From the NCBI GenBank assembly GCA_030837825.1, contig JAUQYB010000080.1:1-28025 (forward strand): 28,025 nucleotides of DNA. The letters are read 5' to 3'. The DNA is from Albidovulum sp. (GTDB lineage Bacteria > Pseudomonadota > Alphaproteobacteria > Rhodobacterales > Rhodobacteraceae). The translations under genes were made by a program, and so were the position numbers. Shown here piece by piece: positions 1 to 8,856 of the stretch; the first letter of the stretch is position 1; every line of letters starts with the position of its first letter. The notes under the pieces were generated by a model. The model worked only from the letters and a program-made list of their open reading frames with translations, was not told the DNA's origin and ran no database searches.

Positions 1-25
1 CACCCCCCGAGGATATTTGGAAACG
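1..25. repeat. Partial copy of a dispersed GC-rich intergenic repeat
   Basis: The first 25 bases of the window, read on the minus strand, align without gaps to 21564-21588 with most positions identical (shared core: CGTT, CC, AA, CC, then a G run). Only the AT-containing edge of the element is present here; the hairpin-forming GC part would lie before the window. I recall a C-run followed by GAGGATATTT as frequent between genes in Rhodobacterales genomes, but I could not check this. Confidence 0.5.
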
Positions 26-42
26 GGTGAGGAACAGGATTT

Positions 43-48
43 GGGGAG
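43..48 (+). promoter_or_regulatory. Ribosome binding site fixing the MttB-like start at 56
   Basis: GGGGAG lies 7 bases before the ATG at 56. The open frame extends back to a TTG at 17, but that codon has no comparable site and falls at the edge of the repeat, so 56 is preferred. Confidence 0.6.
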
Positions 49-55
49 TGGAAGG

Positions 56-1600
56 ATGTCCGAGGAAGCGCTGAACTGTGCGCCGCGCCGGGCCGGCGGT
101 CGGGAGGCACGCCGCGCGGCGCGTGCGGCGCCGCTCGACGAGGCGCTGAGGCCGATCCGGGCGGGACTTCCCGGCGGGCAATACCGGCCCTTGACCGAGG
201 CCGGCATCGCGCGCATCCACGCCGCCGCGCTCGAGGCGCTGGAGGTGATCGGCCTCAGCCAGGCGCCGAAGTCGGGGGTGGAGATCCTGACCGGCGCCGG
301 CGCGGTGCAGGGCGGTGACGGCCGCATCCGCTTTCCGCGTGCGCTGGTGGAGGACATGCTAGCCGTCGCCGCGCGCGACATCACGCTCTTTGGCCGCGAC
401 CCGAAGCACGACCTGCACCTGACCGGCAGCAACGTCCATTTCGGTACGGCCGGCGCGGCGGTGCATGTCGTCGATCTCGAGACCAACACCTACCGCGACT
501 CGACCGCGCAGGACCTTGTCGACGCGGCCCGGATCACCCACAACCTCGACAACGTCCACTTCTTCCAGCGCGCGATGGTCTGCCGCGACGTGACCGACAA
601 CCTGGAGATGGACCTCAACACGCTCTACGCCTGCTGTGCCGGCACGACCAAGCATGTCGGCACCTCGTTCAGCGACCCCGCCCATGTCGCGCCCTGCTTC
701 GACATGATCCACCGCATCGCCGGCGGCGAGGCGGCGTGGCGCGCGCGGCCCTTCGTCTCGAACTCCAACTGCTTCGTCGTGCCGCCGATGAAGTTCGCCG
801 AGGAAAGCTGCATCACGATGGAGCATTGCGTGCGGGGCGGCATGCCGGTCCTGCTGCTTTCCGCCGGGCAGGCCGGCGCGACCTCGCCGGCACCGATCGC
901 GCTGACGATCGTTCAGGCGATGGCGGAGTGCCTTGCGGGCGTCGTCTACGTCAATGCCATGTCGCCGGGCCACCCGGCGATCTTCGGCACCTGGCCCTTC
1001 GTCTCCGACCTGCGCACCGGCGCGATGTCGGGCGGGTCGGCCGAACAGGCGCTGCTGACCGCGGGCTGCGCGCAGATGCACCGGTTCTACAACCTGCCCG
1101 GGGGCGCTGCGGCCGGCATCACCGATTCCAAGCTGCCGGACATGCAGGCGGGCTGGGAACAGGGGATCACCAACGTGCTGGCGGGGCTTTCCGGGCTCAA
1201 CCTGGTCTACGAGGCGGTGGGGATGCACGCCTCGCTTCTGGGCTTCTGCCTGGAAAGCCTGGTCCTTGGCGACGACATCCTCGGCCAGGTGCTGCGCTGC
1301 GTGCGCGGCATCGACGTGACCGAGGATTCGACCTCGATCGAGGCGATGAAGGAGGTCTGCCTCGGCGGGCCCGGCCACTACCTCGGCTCTGGCCAGACGC
1401 TCAGGCTGATGCAGACCGAATATGTCTATCCGACGCTCGGCAACCGGATGAGTCCGAAGGAATGGGTGGAGGCCGACCGGCCGCTGTTGCTTGACCGCGC
1501 GATCCAGCGCAAGAACGAGATCCTCGAGAAGGCCCAGATGCAGATCGACCCGCAGATCGACGCGGCGATCCGGCGCGACTACAATATCTACTTCAGGTGA
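56..1600 (+). CDS. MttB-superfamily (non-pyrrolysine) methyltransferase
   Basis: A 514-residue protein of the trimethylamine methyltransferase (MttB) family. Members transfer a methyl group from a methylated amine, such as trimethylamine or glycine betaine, to a corrinoid protein. Visible family features are the glycine-rich stretch GAMSGGSAEQ (about residues 325-334), followed by LLTAGCAQMHRFYNLPGGA and ITDSKLPDMQAGWEQG. The reading frame contains no in-frame TAG, so it is a pyrrolysine-free member like the MtgB group, whose characterised enzyme acts on glycine betaine. The N-terminus is basic and low in conserved features. It is first in a run of five close genes, with its stop overlapping the GTG at 1597. 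No corrinoid protein or corrinoid:tetrahydrofolate methyltransferase gene is in the window, so its partner must be encoded elsewhere. The substrate is not readable from the sequence. Confidence 0.85.
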   Translation: MSEEALNCAPRRAGGREARRAARAAPLDEALRPIRAGLPGGQYRPLTEAGIARIHAAALEALEVIGLSQAPKSGVEILTGAGAVQGGDGRIRFPRALVEDMLAVAARDITLFGRDPKHDLHLTGSNVHFGTAGAAVHVVDLETNTYRDSTAQDLVDAARITHNLDNVHFFQRAMVCRDVTDNLEMDLNTLYACCAGTTKHVGTSFSDPAHVAPCFDMIHRIAGGEAAWRARPFVSNSNCFVVPPMKFAEESCITMEHCVRGGMPVLLLSAGQAGATSPAPIALTIVQAMAECLAGVVYVNAMSPGHPAIFGTWPFVSDLRTGAMSGGSAEQALLTAGCAQMHRFYNLPGGAAAGITDSKLPDMQAGWEQGITNVLAGLSGLNLVYEAVGMHASLLGFCLESLVLGDDILGQVLRCVRGIDVTEDSTSIEAMKEVCLGGPGHYLGSGQTLRLMQTEYVYPTLGNRMSPKEWVEADRPLLLDRAIQRKNEILEKAQMQIDPQIDAAIRRDYNIYFR

Positions 1601-1605
1601 GTATC

Positions 1606-3036
1606 ATGATCCCCAGACACATGCAGCAGTTCTACATCGACGGCGAGTGGGTCGATCCGCTCTCCTCCGCGCGGCTCGGGGTGGAGAATCCCGCAACCGA
1701 AGAGATCGTCGCCGAGCTCGCGCTCGGCAATGCGGCGGATGCCGACCGCGCGATCCTTGCCGCCCGCGCCGCCTTCGGTGCCTGGACGGTGGTGCCGGTG
1801 GCCGAGCGCATCGCGCTGGTGAAGCGCATTCTCGACGTCTACAACAGCCGCTACGAGGACTTCGCCCAGGCGATGTCGCTGGAAATGGGCGCCCCGATCA
1901 CCTGGGCGCGCGAGGCGCAGGCCTGGGCCGGCCAGGTGCATATCGAAAGCACCATCAGGGCGGCGGAGAAGATGCAGTGGGAATCCATGCGCGGCACCAC
2001 CCGCATCGTCCTGGAAGGCATCGGCGTCTGCGCCCTGATCACGCCCTGGAACTGGCCGATGAACCAGATCGCCTGCAAGGTGGCGCCGGCACTGGTCGCG
2101 GGCTGCACGATGGTGCTGAAGCCGTCGGAGATCGCGCCGCTGTCCGGGGTTCTCTTTGCCGAGGTCTGCCACGAGGCGGGCGTGCCGAAGGGGGTCTTCA
2201 ACCTGGTCAATGGCACCGGACCCGAGGTCGGCGCGCGGATGAGCGCGCATCCCGAGGTCGACATGGTGTCGTTCACCGGCTCCACCCGGGCAGGCACGGC
2301 GGTGGCGGCGGCGGCGGCGCCGACGGTCAAGCGCGTGGCGCAGGAACTGGGCGGCAAGTCGCCGAACATCATCCTGCCTTCGGCCGATCTGGAGGCTGCG
2401 GTGAGGGGCGGTGTCGAGGGCTGCTTCGGCAACACCGGGCAGAGTTGCGACGCGCCGACGCGGATGTTCGTGCCGCGGGCGGCGCATGACAGGGCGCTCG
2501 GCTACGCGAGGCAGGCCGCCGACGCGGTGGTGGTGGGCGACCCGCGAGACAGCGCGACGACGATGGGACCGCTTGTCTCCAAGCTCCAGTTCGACAAGGT
2601 GCAGCGGCTGATCCAGGCCGGTATCGACGAGGGCGCGACGCTGGTCTGCGGCGGCACCGGCCGCCCGGCCGGTCTCAATCGCGGCTGGTTCGTCCGGCCG
2701 ACGATCTTCGGCAACGTCACCAACGACATGACCGTTGCGCGCGAGGAAATCTTCGGCCCGGTCCTGGCGATCCTGCCCTATGACAGCCTCGACCATGCTG
2801 TGGAGATGGCGAACGACACGCCCTATGGGCTCGCCGCCTATATCGCCGGGCCGGTGGAGGAGGCTCATCCGGTCGCCCGGCGCCTGCGGGCGGGCACGGT
2901 GAACCTGAACTACCCGGCCTGGGACACGTTCGCGCCCTTCGGCGGCTACAAGCAGTCCGGCAACGGGCGCGAATATGCCGACTGGGGCATCCACGACTTC
3001 TGCGAGGTCAAGGGCATCGTCGGCTGGGGAGCATGA
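1606..3036 (+). CDS. NAD(P)-dependent aldehyde dehydrogenase
   Basis: A cytosolic aldehyde dehydrogenase of usual length (476 residues from the ATG at 1606; a GTG at 1597 would add three). It oxidises an aldehyde to the acid with NAD(P)+. Catalytic residues are all present: the oxyanion Asn in TPWNWP (about 149), the Lys of KPSE (about 172), the general base Glu in QELGGKSPN (about 247) and the nucleophile Cys in GNTGQSC (about 281). SFTGSTRAG is the nucleotide-binding turn. AGGTG at 1595-1599 suits the ATG at 1606. It is coupled to the methyltransferase gene before it, and its stop overlaps the ATG at 3033. Together with the GMC oxidoreductase downstream it could form an alcohol-to-aldehyde-to-acid route, as BetA and BetB do for choline. 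That assignment is inference; the sequence alone does not show it is a betaine aldehyde dehydrogenase. Confidence 0.92.
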   Translation: MIPRHMQQFYIDGEWVDPLSSARLGVENPATEEIVAELALGNAADADRAILAARAAFGAWTVVPVAERIALVKRILDVYNSRYEDFAQAMSLEMGAPITWAREAQAWAGQVHIESTIRAAEKMQWESMRGTTRIVLEGIGVCALITPWNWPMNQIACKVAPALVAGCTMVLKPSEIAPLSGVLFAEVCHEAGVPKGVFNLVNGTGPEVGARMSAHPEVDMVSFTGSTRAGTAVAAAAAPTVKRVAQELGGKSPNIILPSADLEAAVRGGVEGCFGNTGQSCDAPTRMFVPRAAHDRALGYARQAADAVVVGDPRDSATTMGPLVSKLQFDKVQRLIQAGIDEGATLVCGGTGRPAGLNRGWFVRPTIFGNVTNDMTVAREEIFGPVLAILPYDSLDHAVEMANDTPYGLAAYIAGPVEEAHPVARRLRAGTVNLNYPAWDTFAPFGGYKQSGNGREYADWGIHDFCEVKGIVGWGA

Positions 3037-3038
3037 GG

Positions 3039-3938
3039 ATGCACTACGGCTACATCGGGCTTGGCAACCTCGGTGCGAGCTGCGCGGGCCGCTTGCTCGG
3101 GGCGGGCTTCGGCCTGACGGTGCATGACCTGGACCGCGCCGCGGCCGGGCCGCTCCTCGCCCGGGGCGCGCGCTGGGCCGATAGCGCGGCGGAGCTTGCG
3201 GGAAAGGCGGATCACGTCATCACCTGCCTGCCGTCGCCCGCCGCGTCCGAAAGCGTGCTGGCCGCAATCCTGCCAGTGATGCGGTCGGGCGCGACATGGA
3301 TCGAGATGTCCACGCTCGGCCGCGACGACGTGCTGCGGCTGGCGGGGATCGCCGCCGGTGCCGGGGTGCGGATGCTGGAGCTTCCGGTGACCGGCGGCGT
3401 GCATCTGGCCGCGAAGGGCGAGATCACCATGCTTCCGGGGGGCGACGCGGACCTGGTTGAGCTTCACCGCCCGGCGATGGCAGCGATGGGCAACCGCGTC
3501 TTCCACATGGGGCCGCTCGGGTCGGCGGCGGTGATCAAGGTCATCACCAACATGCTTGCCTTCATCCACCTCAAGGCCTGCGCCGAGGCGCTGATGCTGG
3601 CGAAACGCGGCGGGCTCGACCTCGGGCAGGCGTGGCAGGCGATCGCCGCCTCGTCGGGCAACTCCTTCGTGCATGAGACCGAAGGCGCGCTGATCCTCAA
3701 CGGCTCCTGTGACATCGCCTTTTCGATCGACCTCGCGCTGAAGGACCTGGGCTTCGCGCTGGATTTCGGCCGCGAGTTCGGCGTGCCGCTCGACCTCGCC
3801 GCCCTCACCCAGCAAACCTATGTCGCGGCGAAGGCGGCCTTTGGCGGCGATGCGCAGTCGCCGATGATCGCGAAGCTGCTGGAAGACCTTCTCGGCACCG
3901 ACCTGCGCGCGCCCGGCTTCCCTGCCCGGCTCGAATAG
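3039..3938 (+). CDS. 3-hydroxyisobutyrate dehydrogenase-family NAD(P)-dependent oxidoreductase
   Basis: A 299-residue beta-hydroxyacid dehydrogenase. The N-terminal Rossmann motif GYIGLGNLGASCAGRLL is at the start, the substrate-binding segment ELPVTGGVHLAAKGE is at about 114-128, and the catalytic Lys with conserved Asn is in VIKVITN (Lys about 167, Asn about 171). Family enzymes reversibly oxidise 3-hydroxyacids such as 3-hydroxyisobutyrate or tartronate semialdehyde. The ATG at 3039 has GGAG at 3028-3031 seven bases upstream; the ATG at 3033 overlaps the previous stop but is too close to that site. The first residue of the usual (D/E)xPVSGG motif is kept as Glu, and Ser is replaced by Thr. 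It belongs to the 56-7664 operon. The exact substrate is unknown. Confidence 0.88.
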   Translation: MHYGYIGLGNLGASCAGRLLGAGFGLTVHDLDRAAAGPLLARGARWADSAAELAGKADHVITCLPSPAASESVLAAILPVMRSGATWIEMSTLGRDDVLRLAGIAAGAGVRMLELPVTGGVHLAAKGEITMLPGGDADLVELHRPAMAAMGNRVFHMGPLGSAAVIKVITNMLAFIHLKACAEALMLAKRGGLDLGQAWQAIAASSGNSFVHETEGALILNGSCDIAFSIDLALKDLGFALDFGREFGVPLDLAALTQQTYVAAKAAFGGDAQSPMIAKLLEDLLGTDLRAPGFPARLE

Positions 3939-3944
3939 CGCCGC

Positions 3945-3963
3945 TGCGACCTTATCTGTCGCA
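3945..3963. repeat. Inverted repeat TGCGAC-N7-GTCGCA between genes
   Basis: A perfect 6-base dyad with a 7-base spacer lies in the 84-base gap between the reductase and GMC genes. It could be a small RNA hairpin or a protein site. There is no T-run, so it is not a standard terminator. The remainder of the gap shows nothing clear. Confidence 0.3.
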
Positions 3964-4022
3964 AACCGCGCGGCAGAACGTGGACGCGCGTGAGATTCAG
4001 GGGCTGCGAACGGGGAACGGAC

Positions 4023-5645
4023 GTGGGCGGCGCGGCATTCGACTACATCATCGTGGGCGCAGGCTCTGCCGGCTGTGTCCTTGCCGAACGGCTGTCGGCC
4101 GGCGGCCGGCACCGGGTGCTGGTGATCGAGGCCGGCGGCAGCGACCGACGCTTCTACGTCCAGATGCCGCTCGGTTACGGCAAGCTCTTCCACGATCCGG
4201 CCGTCAACTGGCTGTATCAGACCGAGCCCGACCCGGGGCTTGCGGGCAACCGCGACCACTGGCCAAGGGGAAAGCTGCTCGGCGGTTCGGGCTCGATCAA
4301 CGCGATGGTGTGGATCCGCGGCCACCCGGGCGACTATGACGACTGGGGGGCGGCGGCCGGCCCGGAGTGGGGGTGGGAAGCCGCCCGCGCCGCCTACCGC
4401 GCGATCGAGGACAACGAGGCGGGCGGCGACGACTGGCGCGGTATCGACGGGCCGCTCCACATCTCGGCCAACCGGCGCGACCTGCATCCTCTGGTCGAGA
4501 GCTTCCTGCGGTCTGCCGAAGCCACCGGCCTGCCCCGCAACCCGGATTTCAACGGCGCCCGGCAGGAGGGCGTCGGCATCTACCAGATGACGATCCGCAG
4601 GGCCCGCCGCAACTCTGCCGCCCGAGCGTTCCTGCGCCCGGCGATGCAGCGGAAGAATGTCGCCGTGCTGACCCACGCGCAGGTGACACGCGTTCTGTTC
4701 GAGGGGCGCCGGGCGGTTGGCGTGGAATACCGGCGGAAGGGCGTTTCCGGCCGGGTCAGAGCCTTGTCCGAGGTGATCCTGGCGGCCGGCGCGATCGGTT
4801 CGCCGCACCTCCTGATGCTGTCGGGCATCGGGTCGGCGGCGCATCTGCGGGACCACGGGATCGCGGTTGTCACGGATGCGCCGAACGTCGGGCGGAACCT
4901 CAACGACCATCAGGGGCTCAACTACACCTGGTCGATGAAGGTGCCCACCTACAACGACATCCTCCGCCCGTGGTGGGGCAAGGTGCTGGTGGGGATGAAA
5001 TACGTCCTGACCGGAACCGGGCCGCTGGCGAAGTCGATCAACCATGCGGGCGGGTTCTTCCGCACCTCGCCCGACCTGGCCCGCCCCAACATGCAGCTTT
5101 ATTTCCAGGCGTTCTCGACGCTGATCCCGCGCGCGGGCGAACGGCCGCTTCTCACCCCCGATCCGTTCTCCGGCCTGTCCATCGGCCTGTCGAACTGCCG
5201 CCCGACCAGCCGGGGCGCGATCACGCTGAAGAGCGCCGATCCCTTCGCCCATCCGGCGATCGTCGCCAACGCCTATTCGACCGACGAGGACGTGGCCGAG
5301 ATGCTGGTGGCGGTGAAATACCTTCGCCATATCGCCGCGCAGGAGCCGATCCGCTCGCTGATCGCCGAGGAGCTGCGCCCCGGCCCGCAGATCCGCAGCG
5401 ATGACGACCTCATTGCCGATTTCCGCGCCCGGTCGGGGACCGTCTATCACCCCTCCTGCACCGTCCGGATGGGGCGTGATCCGGCGGCCTCGGCCGTCGA
5501 CCCCGACCTCAAGGTGCGTGGAGTGGAAGGGCTGCGCGTCTGCGACGCCTCGGTCTTTCCAACGCTGATCGGCGGCAATACCAATGCGCCGAGCATCCTC
5601 GTCGGCTGGATCGGCGCCGAACGGATACTCAAGAATTCCCGATAG
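4023..5645 (+). CDS. GMC-family FAD oxidoreductase (choline dehydrogenase-like)
   Basis: A 540-residue glucose-methanol-choline oxidoreductase that oxidises an alcohol using FAD. The ADP-binding motif DYIIVGAGSAGCVLAERL is at the N-terminus. The second GMC signature AAGAIGSPHLLMLSGIG is near the middle. The active-site pair is in YHPSCTVRMG (His about 476) and GGNTNAPS (Asn about 521). The length matches BetA-type dehydrogenases. The GTG at 4023 is chosen because GGGGAA at 4012-4017 sits five bases before it and the FAD motif follows directly; an upstream GTG at 3990 adds 11 unlikely residues. A gap of 84 bases separates it from the previous gene, and nine bases separate it from the next. It is plausibly the first oxidation step feeding the aldehyde dehydrogenase. 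Choline is only one possible substrate, and no betaine-type transporter is adjacent. Confidence 0.9.
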   Translation: MGGAAFDYIIVGAGSAGCVLAERLSAGGRHRVLVIEAGGSDRRFYVQMPLGYGKLFHDPAVNWLYQTEPDPGLAGNRDHWPRGKLLGGSGSINAMVWIRGHPGDYDDWGAAAGPEWGWEAARAAYRAIEDNEAGGDDWRGIDGPLHISANRRDLHPLVESFLRSAEATGLPRNPDFNGARQEGVGIYQMTIRRARRNSAARAFLRPAMQRKNVAVLTHAQVTRVLFEGRRAVGVEYRRKGVSGRVRALSEVILAAGAIGSPHLLMLSGIGSAAHLRDHGIAVVTDAPNVGRNLNDHQGLNYTWSMKVPTYNDILRPWWGKVLVGMKYVLTGTGPLAKSINHAGGFFRTSPDLARPNMQLYFQAFSTLIPRAGERPLLTPDPFSGLSIGLSNCRPTSRGAITLKSADPFAHPAIVANAYSTDEDVAEMLVAVKYLRHIAAQEPIRSLIAEELRPGPQIRSDDDLIADFRARSGTVYHPSCTVRMGRDPAASAVDPDLKVRGVEGLRVCDASVFPTLIGGNTNAPSILVGWIGAERILKNSR

Positions 5646-5654
5646 GAACCGCAG

Positions 5655-7664
5655 ATGGCATATCTTCTCGGCGTCGATACCGGCGGCACCTACACCGACG
5701 CGGTGATCCTTGACGAGGGCGAGGACCGGGTGGTGGCCTCGGCAAAATCCCTGACCACCCGTCCCGACCTGTCCAGGGGAGTCGGCGGTGCGATCGACGC
5801 TGCGCTCGAAGCCTCCGGCATCGCGCCGGGTGCCATCGCGATGGTGTCGCTGTCGACGACGCTTGCGACCAATGCGCTGGTAGAGGGCCAGGGCGGGCGC
5901 GTGGCGCTGGTCTTCATCGGGTTCGAGGGGCCGGAACTCGGCCGCGCAGGTCTCGAGGATGCGCTGAAGGGCGATCCCGCGATCCTCGTCCGGGGTGGGC
6001 ACAACCATTCCGGCGCCGAGGTCATGCCGCTCGATCTGGCAAGGTTAGAGACTGAAATCGCCGCCCTTTCGCCCGGCATCACCGGCTTTGCCGTCGCTTC
6101 CAGCTTCGCCACCCGGAACCCCGGGCACGAAACCGCGGCGAGGGATCTGATCCGCCGGCTGACCGGCCTTCCGGTGACATGTTCACATGAACTTTCCGCC
6201 GGGCTGAACGGCCCGAAGCGGGCGTTGACGGCGGTGCTCAATGCCCGTCTCATCGGCATGATCGACCGGCTGATCTCGGCCTGCGAGGCGCATATGGCGC
6301 GGCGTGGCATCGCGGCGCCGCTGATGGTGGTGCGCGGTGACGGGGCGCTGGTTTCGGCCGCGCTGGCCCGCGAACGCCCGATCGAGACGATCCTCTCCGG
6401 CCCCGCCGCCTCGATCGCTGGGGCAAGCTGGCTGACCGGCGAGACCGACGCGCTCGTCTCCGACATCGGCGGCACGACGACGGATGTCTGCCTGCTGCGC
6501 GGCGGCAGGCCCGCGATCGACCCGGAAGGGGCGCGCGTCGGCGCCTTCCGCACGATGGTGGAGGCGGTGGCGATGCGGACCACCGGCCTCGGCGGCGACA
6601 GCGAGGTGCACCTGATCGAGGGGCTCGGCACGGCGCTGCGTCTCGGTCCGCGGCGGCTCCTCCCCATCTCGCTGATGGCGCAGGACTGGCCCGGTCTCGT
6701 GCATGACGCGCTCGATGCCTGGCTCGCGGGCGAAAGCACGGGCGAACACGACGGCCGTTTTGTCCTGCCGCTGTGGCGTGGCACGCCGCCGCAGGGTCTC
6801 GCCGGGCGCGAAGCGGCGGTGGTGGAGCGGCTGATGGACGGGCCGGTGCGGATGGTCGATGCGATCCGCACGCGGCCCGAGATCCCGGCGCTGATGCGGC
6901 TCGTGTCGCGCGGGCTGGTGATGATCTCGGGCGTCACGCCCTCGGACGCCTCGCATGGGCTGGGGCGGCTGGACTGCTGGGATGCAGGCGCGGCGAGCAA
7001 GGCGCTTGCGCTTTTCGCCAAGCGCCGGAACGGACACGGCGACCGGATCGCCGCAGGCCCCGAGGCGCTGGCGCAGGCGATCGTCGACCAGTTGACGGCG
7101 CAGACGGTCGACTGCCTGCTCGAAGCCGCCTTTGCCGAGGATGGGCGGGACTGGGGCGAGGCGCCCGAACGGCTTGCGCGGCACACGCTGATGCGCGCGG
7201 CCCTCGACGGCTACCACGGCGTTCTCGGGATCGAGGCGCGGCTTGGCGTGCCGGTGATCGGCCTCGGAGCGTCGGCGCCCTCCTATTATGGCGCCGTGGG
7301 CGAACGGCTTCGCGCGCGCATGGTCCTGCCGGAATACGCAGGCGTGGCAAACGCCATCGGTGCGGTCGTGGGGCAGGTTGCGATTCATATCGAGGGCACG
7401 GTGACCAGCCCTGCTGCCGGACTCTTCATCGCCCACACGCCCAACGGCCCCGCCCGCTTCGGCGACCGCGATCAGGCCCTTCTTGCGCTGGAACAAGCCC
7501 TGTCCGGCGTGGCGTCGGATCGTGCCCGACGCGCCGGGGTCGAGGAAATCCGGCTGGTGACAGACCGGGAGCTTTCCGAGATCGCGATCGAGGGCCGGCC
7601 GATGTTCATCGAGGCCCGCCTGCGCGTCACCGCGAAGGGCCGGCCGCGGATCGCGACAGGCTAG
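5655..7664 (+). CDS. Hydantoinase/oxoprolinase family protein, HyuA-type ATPase subunit
   Basis: A 669-residue protein of the HyuA/5-oxoprolinase A family, ATP-using enzymes of the acetate/sugar-kinase/Hsp70 fold that open cyclic amides or activate carbonyls. The first phosphate-binding motif is GVDTGGTYTDAVI at residues 6-18, and a second, SDIGGTTTDVCLL, is near residue 275. The N-terminal Hydant_A_N segment (LSTTLATNALVEG) and central hydantoinase A domain are recognisable. It begins nine bases after the GMC stop, with AGGA in the gap. Family members usually work with a HyuB partner, but none is encoded here: the next gene is rlmN on the opposite strand, with only one base between stop codons. 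It therefore acts alone or with a partner elsewhere. N-methylhydantoin-type substrates would fit the methylated-amine theme, but that is conjecture. Confidence 0.87.
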   Translation: MAYLLGVDTGGTYTDAVILDEGEDRVVASAKSLTTRPDLSRGVGGAIDAALEASGIAPGAIAMVSLSTTLATNALVEGQGGRVALVFIGFEGPELGRAGLEDALKGDPAILVRGGHNHSGAEVMPLDLARLETEIAALSPGITGFAVASSFATRNPGHETAARDLIRRLTGLPVTCSHELSAGLNGPKRALTAVLNARLIGMIDRLISACEAHMARRGIAAPLMVVRGDGALVSAALARERPIETILSGPAASIAGASWLTGETDALVSDIGGTTTDVCLLRGGRPAIDPEGARVGAFRTMVEAVAMRTTGLGGDSEVHLIEGLGTALRLGPRRLLPISLMAQDWPGLVHDALDAWLAGESTGEHDGRFVLPLWRGTPPQGLAGREAAVVERLMDGPVRMVDAIRTRPEIPALMRLVSRGLVMISGVTPSDASHGLGRLDCWDAGAASKALALFAKRRNGHGDRIAAGPEALAQAIVDQLTAQTVDCLLEAAFAEDGRDWGEAPERLARHTLMRAALDGYHGVLGIEARLGVPVIGLGASAPSYYGAVGERLRARMVLPEYAGVANAIGAVVGQVAIHIEGTVTSPAAGLFIAHTPNGPARFGDRDQALLALEQALSGVASDRARRAGVEEIRLVTDRELSEIAIEGRPMFIEARLRVTAKGRPRIATG

Positions 7665-7665
7665 G

Positions 7666-8856
7666 TCACGCCTGCGGCGCCGCTGCCCACGGTGCCGCGC
7701 GGTTCCTGCGGGCGCGCTCGGTGGCGGATTTCAACTGCCCGCAGGCGGCCATGATGTCCTCGCCCCTCGGCGTGCGGATCGGGCTGGCGTAGCCCGCCTT
7801 GTAGACGATGTCGGCGAAGGCCTCGATCCGCTCCCAGTCCGACCGTTCGTAGGGGGCGCCCGGCCATTCGTTGAACGGAATGAGGTTGATCTTGGCCGGG
7901 ATGCCGGCGATCAGCTTCACCAGCCGGCGGGCGTCCGCGTCACTGTCGTTCACACCCTTCAGCATCACGTATTCGAAGGTGATCCGTTCCGAGTTCGACA
8001 GCCGCGGGTAGTCCCTGAGTGCCGCCAGCAGCGTCTCGATGTTCCAGCGCTTGTTGATCGGCACCAGCCGGTCGCGCACCTCGTCGGTGGTGGCGTGGAA
8101 ACTGACCGCAAGAAGGCAGCCGATCTCCTCGGCCGTCCGGGCAATTTCCGGCACGACGCCGGAGGTCGACAGCGTGATGCGGCGGCGCGAAAGCGACAGG
8201 CCCTCGCCGTCCATCACCACCTTCATCGCGTCGCGGACGTTCTCGAAATTGTAGAGCGGCTCGCCCATGCCCATCAGGACGACGTTCGACACCAGCCGCG
8301 TCTCGTCCTTGGGCGCCCCCGGCACCGGCCATTCGCCAAGGTCGTCGCGCGCCACCAGAACCTGCCCGACGATCTCGCCCGCGGTCAGGTTGCGGACAAG
8401 CTTCTGCGTGCCGGTGTGGCAGAACGAACAGGTCAGCGTGCAGCCGACCTGGCTGGAGATGCAGAGCGTGCCGCGGTTCTCCTCGGGGATGTAGACGGTT
8501 TCCACCTCGTGCCCGCCGGCGATGCGGAGAAGGTACTTGCGTGTGCCGTCGGCCGAGACCTGACGCGTCACCACCTCGGGCAGGGCGATCTCGAACCGCT
8601 CGGTCAGCATCGCCCGGTAGTCCTTGGCGAGATTGGTCATGGCGGCAAAGTCGCGCACGCCCCAGTGATAGAGCCACTGCCAGATCTGGCCGACCCGCAT
8701 CTTCGCCTGCTTTTCCGGTGTGCCCGCTGCGATGAGCGCTTCGCGGAGCTGGTCGCGGGTGAGGCCGACAAGATTGACCCGCCCGCCTTCGGGCAGGCGG
8801 CGGGGGACTGTCACCACGTCCTGGGTGATCGGGGCGCTGGGGTTCTGGTCGGTCAT
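7666..8856 (-). CDS. rlmN: 23S rRNA (adenine(2503)-C(2))-methyltransferase RlmN
   Basis: A radical SAM enzyme that methylates C2 of A2503 in 23S rRNA, and A37 of some tRNAs in E. coli. The 4Fe-4S motif is CTLTCSFC (Cys 139, 143, 146). The first conserved Cys of LCISSQVG is residue 132. The methyl-carrying Cys is in [10 protein letters not shown] (about 372). These match E. coli C125/C129/C132, C118 and C355 in order and spacing. The 396-residue length is close to the usual 380-400. It is monocistronic as far as visible, converging on the HyuA-type gene. The 218 bases upstream, to 9074, hold its promoter and that of the phasin-like gene, which diverges. Confidence 0.96.
   Translation of the reverse strand: MTDQNPSAPITQDVVTVPRRLPEGGRVNLVGLTRDQLREALIAAGTPEKQAKMRVGQIWQWLYHWGVRDFAAMTNLAKDYRAMLTERFEIALPEVVTRQVSADGTRKYLLRIAGGHEVETVYIPEENRGTLCISSQVGCTLTCSFCHTGTQKLVRNLTAGEIVGQVLVARDDLGEWPVPGAPKDETRLVSNVVLMGMGEPLYNFENVRDAMKVVMDGEGLSLSRRRITLSTSGVVPEIARTAEEIGCLLAVSFHATTDEVRDRLVPINKRWNIETLLAALRDYPRLSNSERITFEYVMLKGVNDSDADARRLVKLIAGIPAKINLIPFNEWPGAPYERSDWERIEAFADIVYKAGYASPIRTPRGEDIMAACGQLKSATERARRNRAAPWAAAPQA

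Noticed and set aside
56..1600. Possible pyrrolysine (UAG) codon in the MttB-like gene
   Set aside because: The frame is open to a normal TGA with no internal TAG, so it is a pyrrolysine-free member.
2946..6008. A 1020-codon open frame on the minus strand
   Set aside because: It runs antisense to three well-identified genes, is rich in Arg, His, Gln and Asp with no domain pattern, and is explained by high GC at third codon positions.
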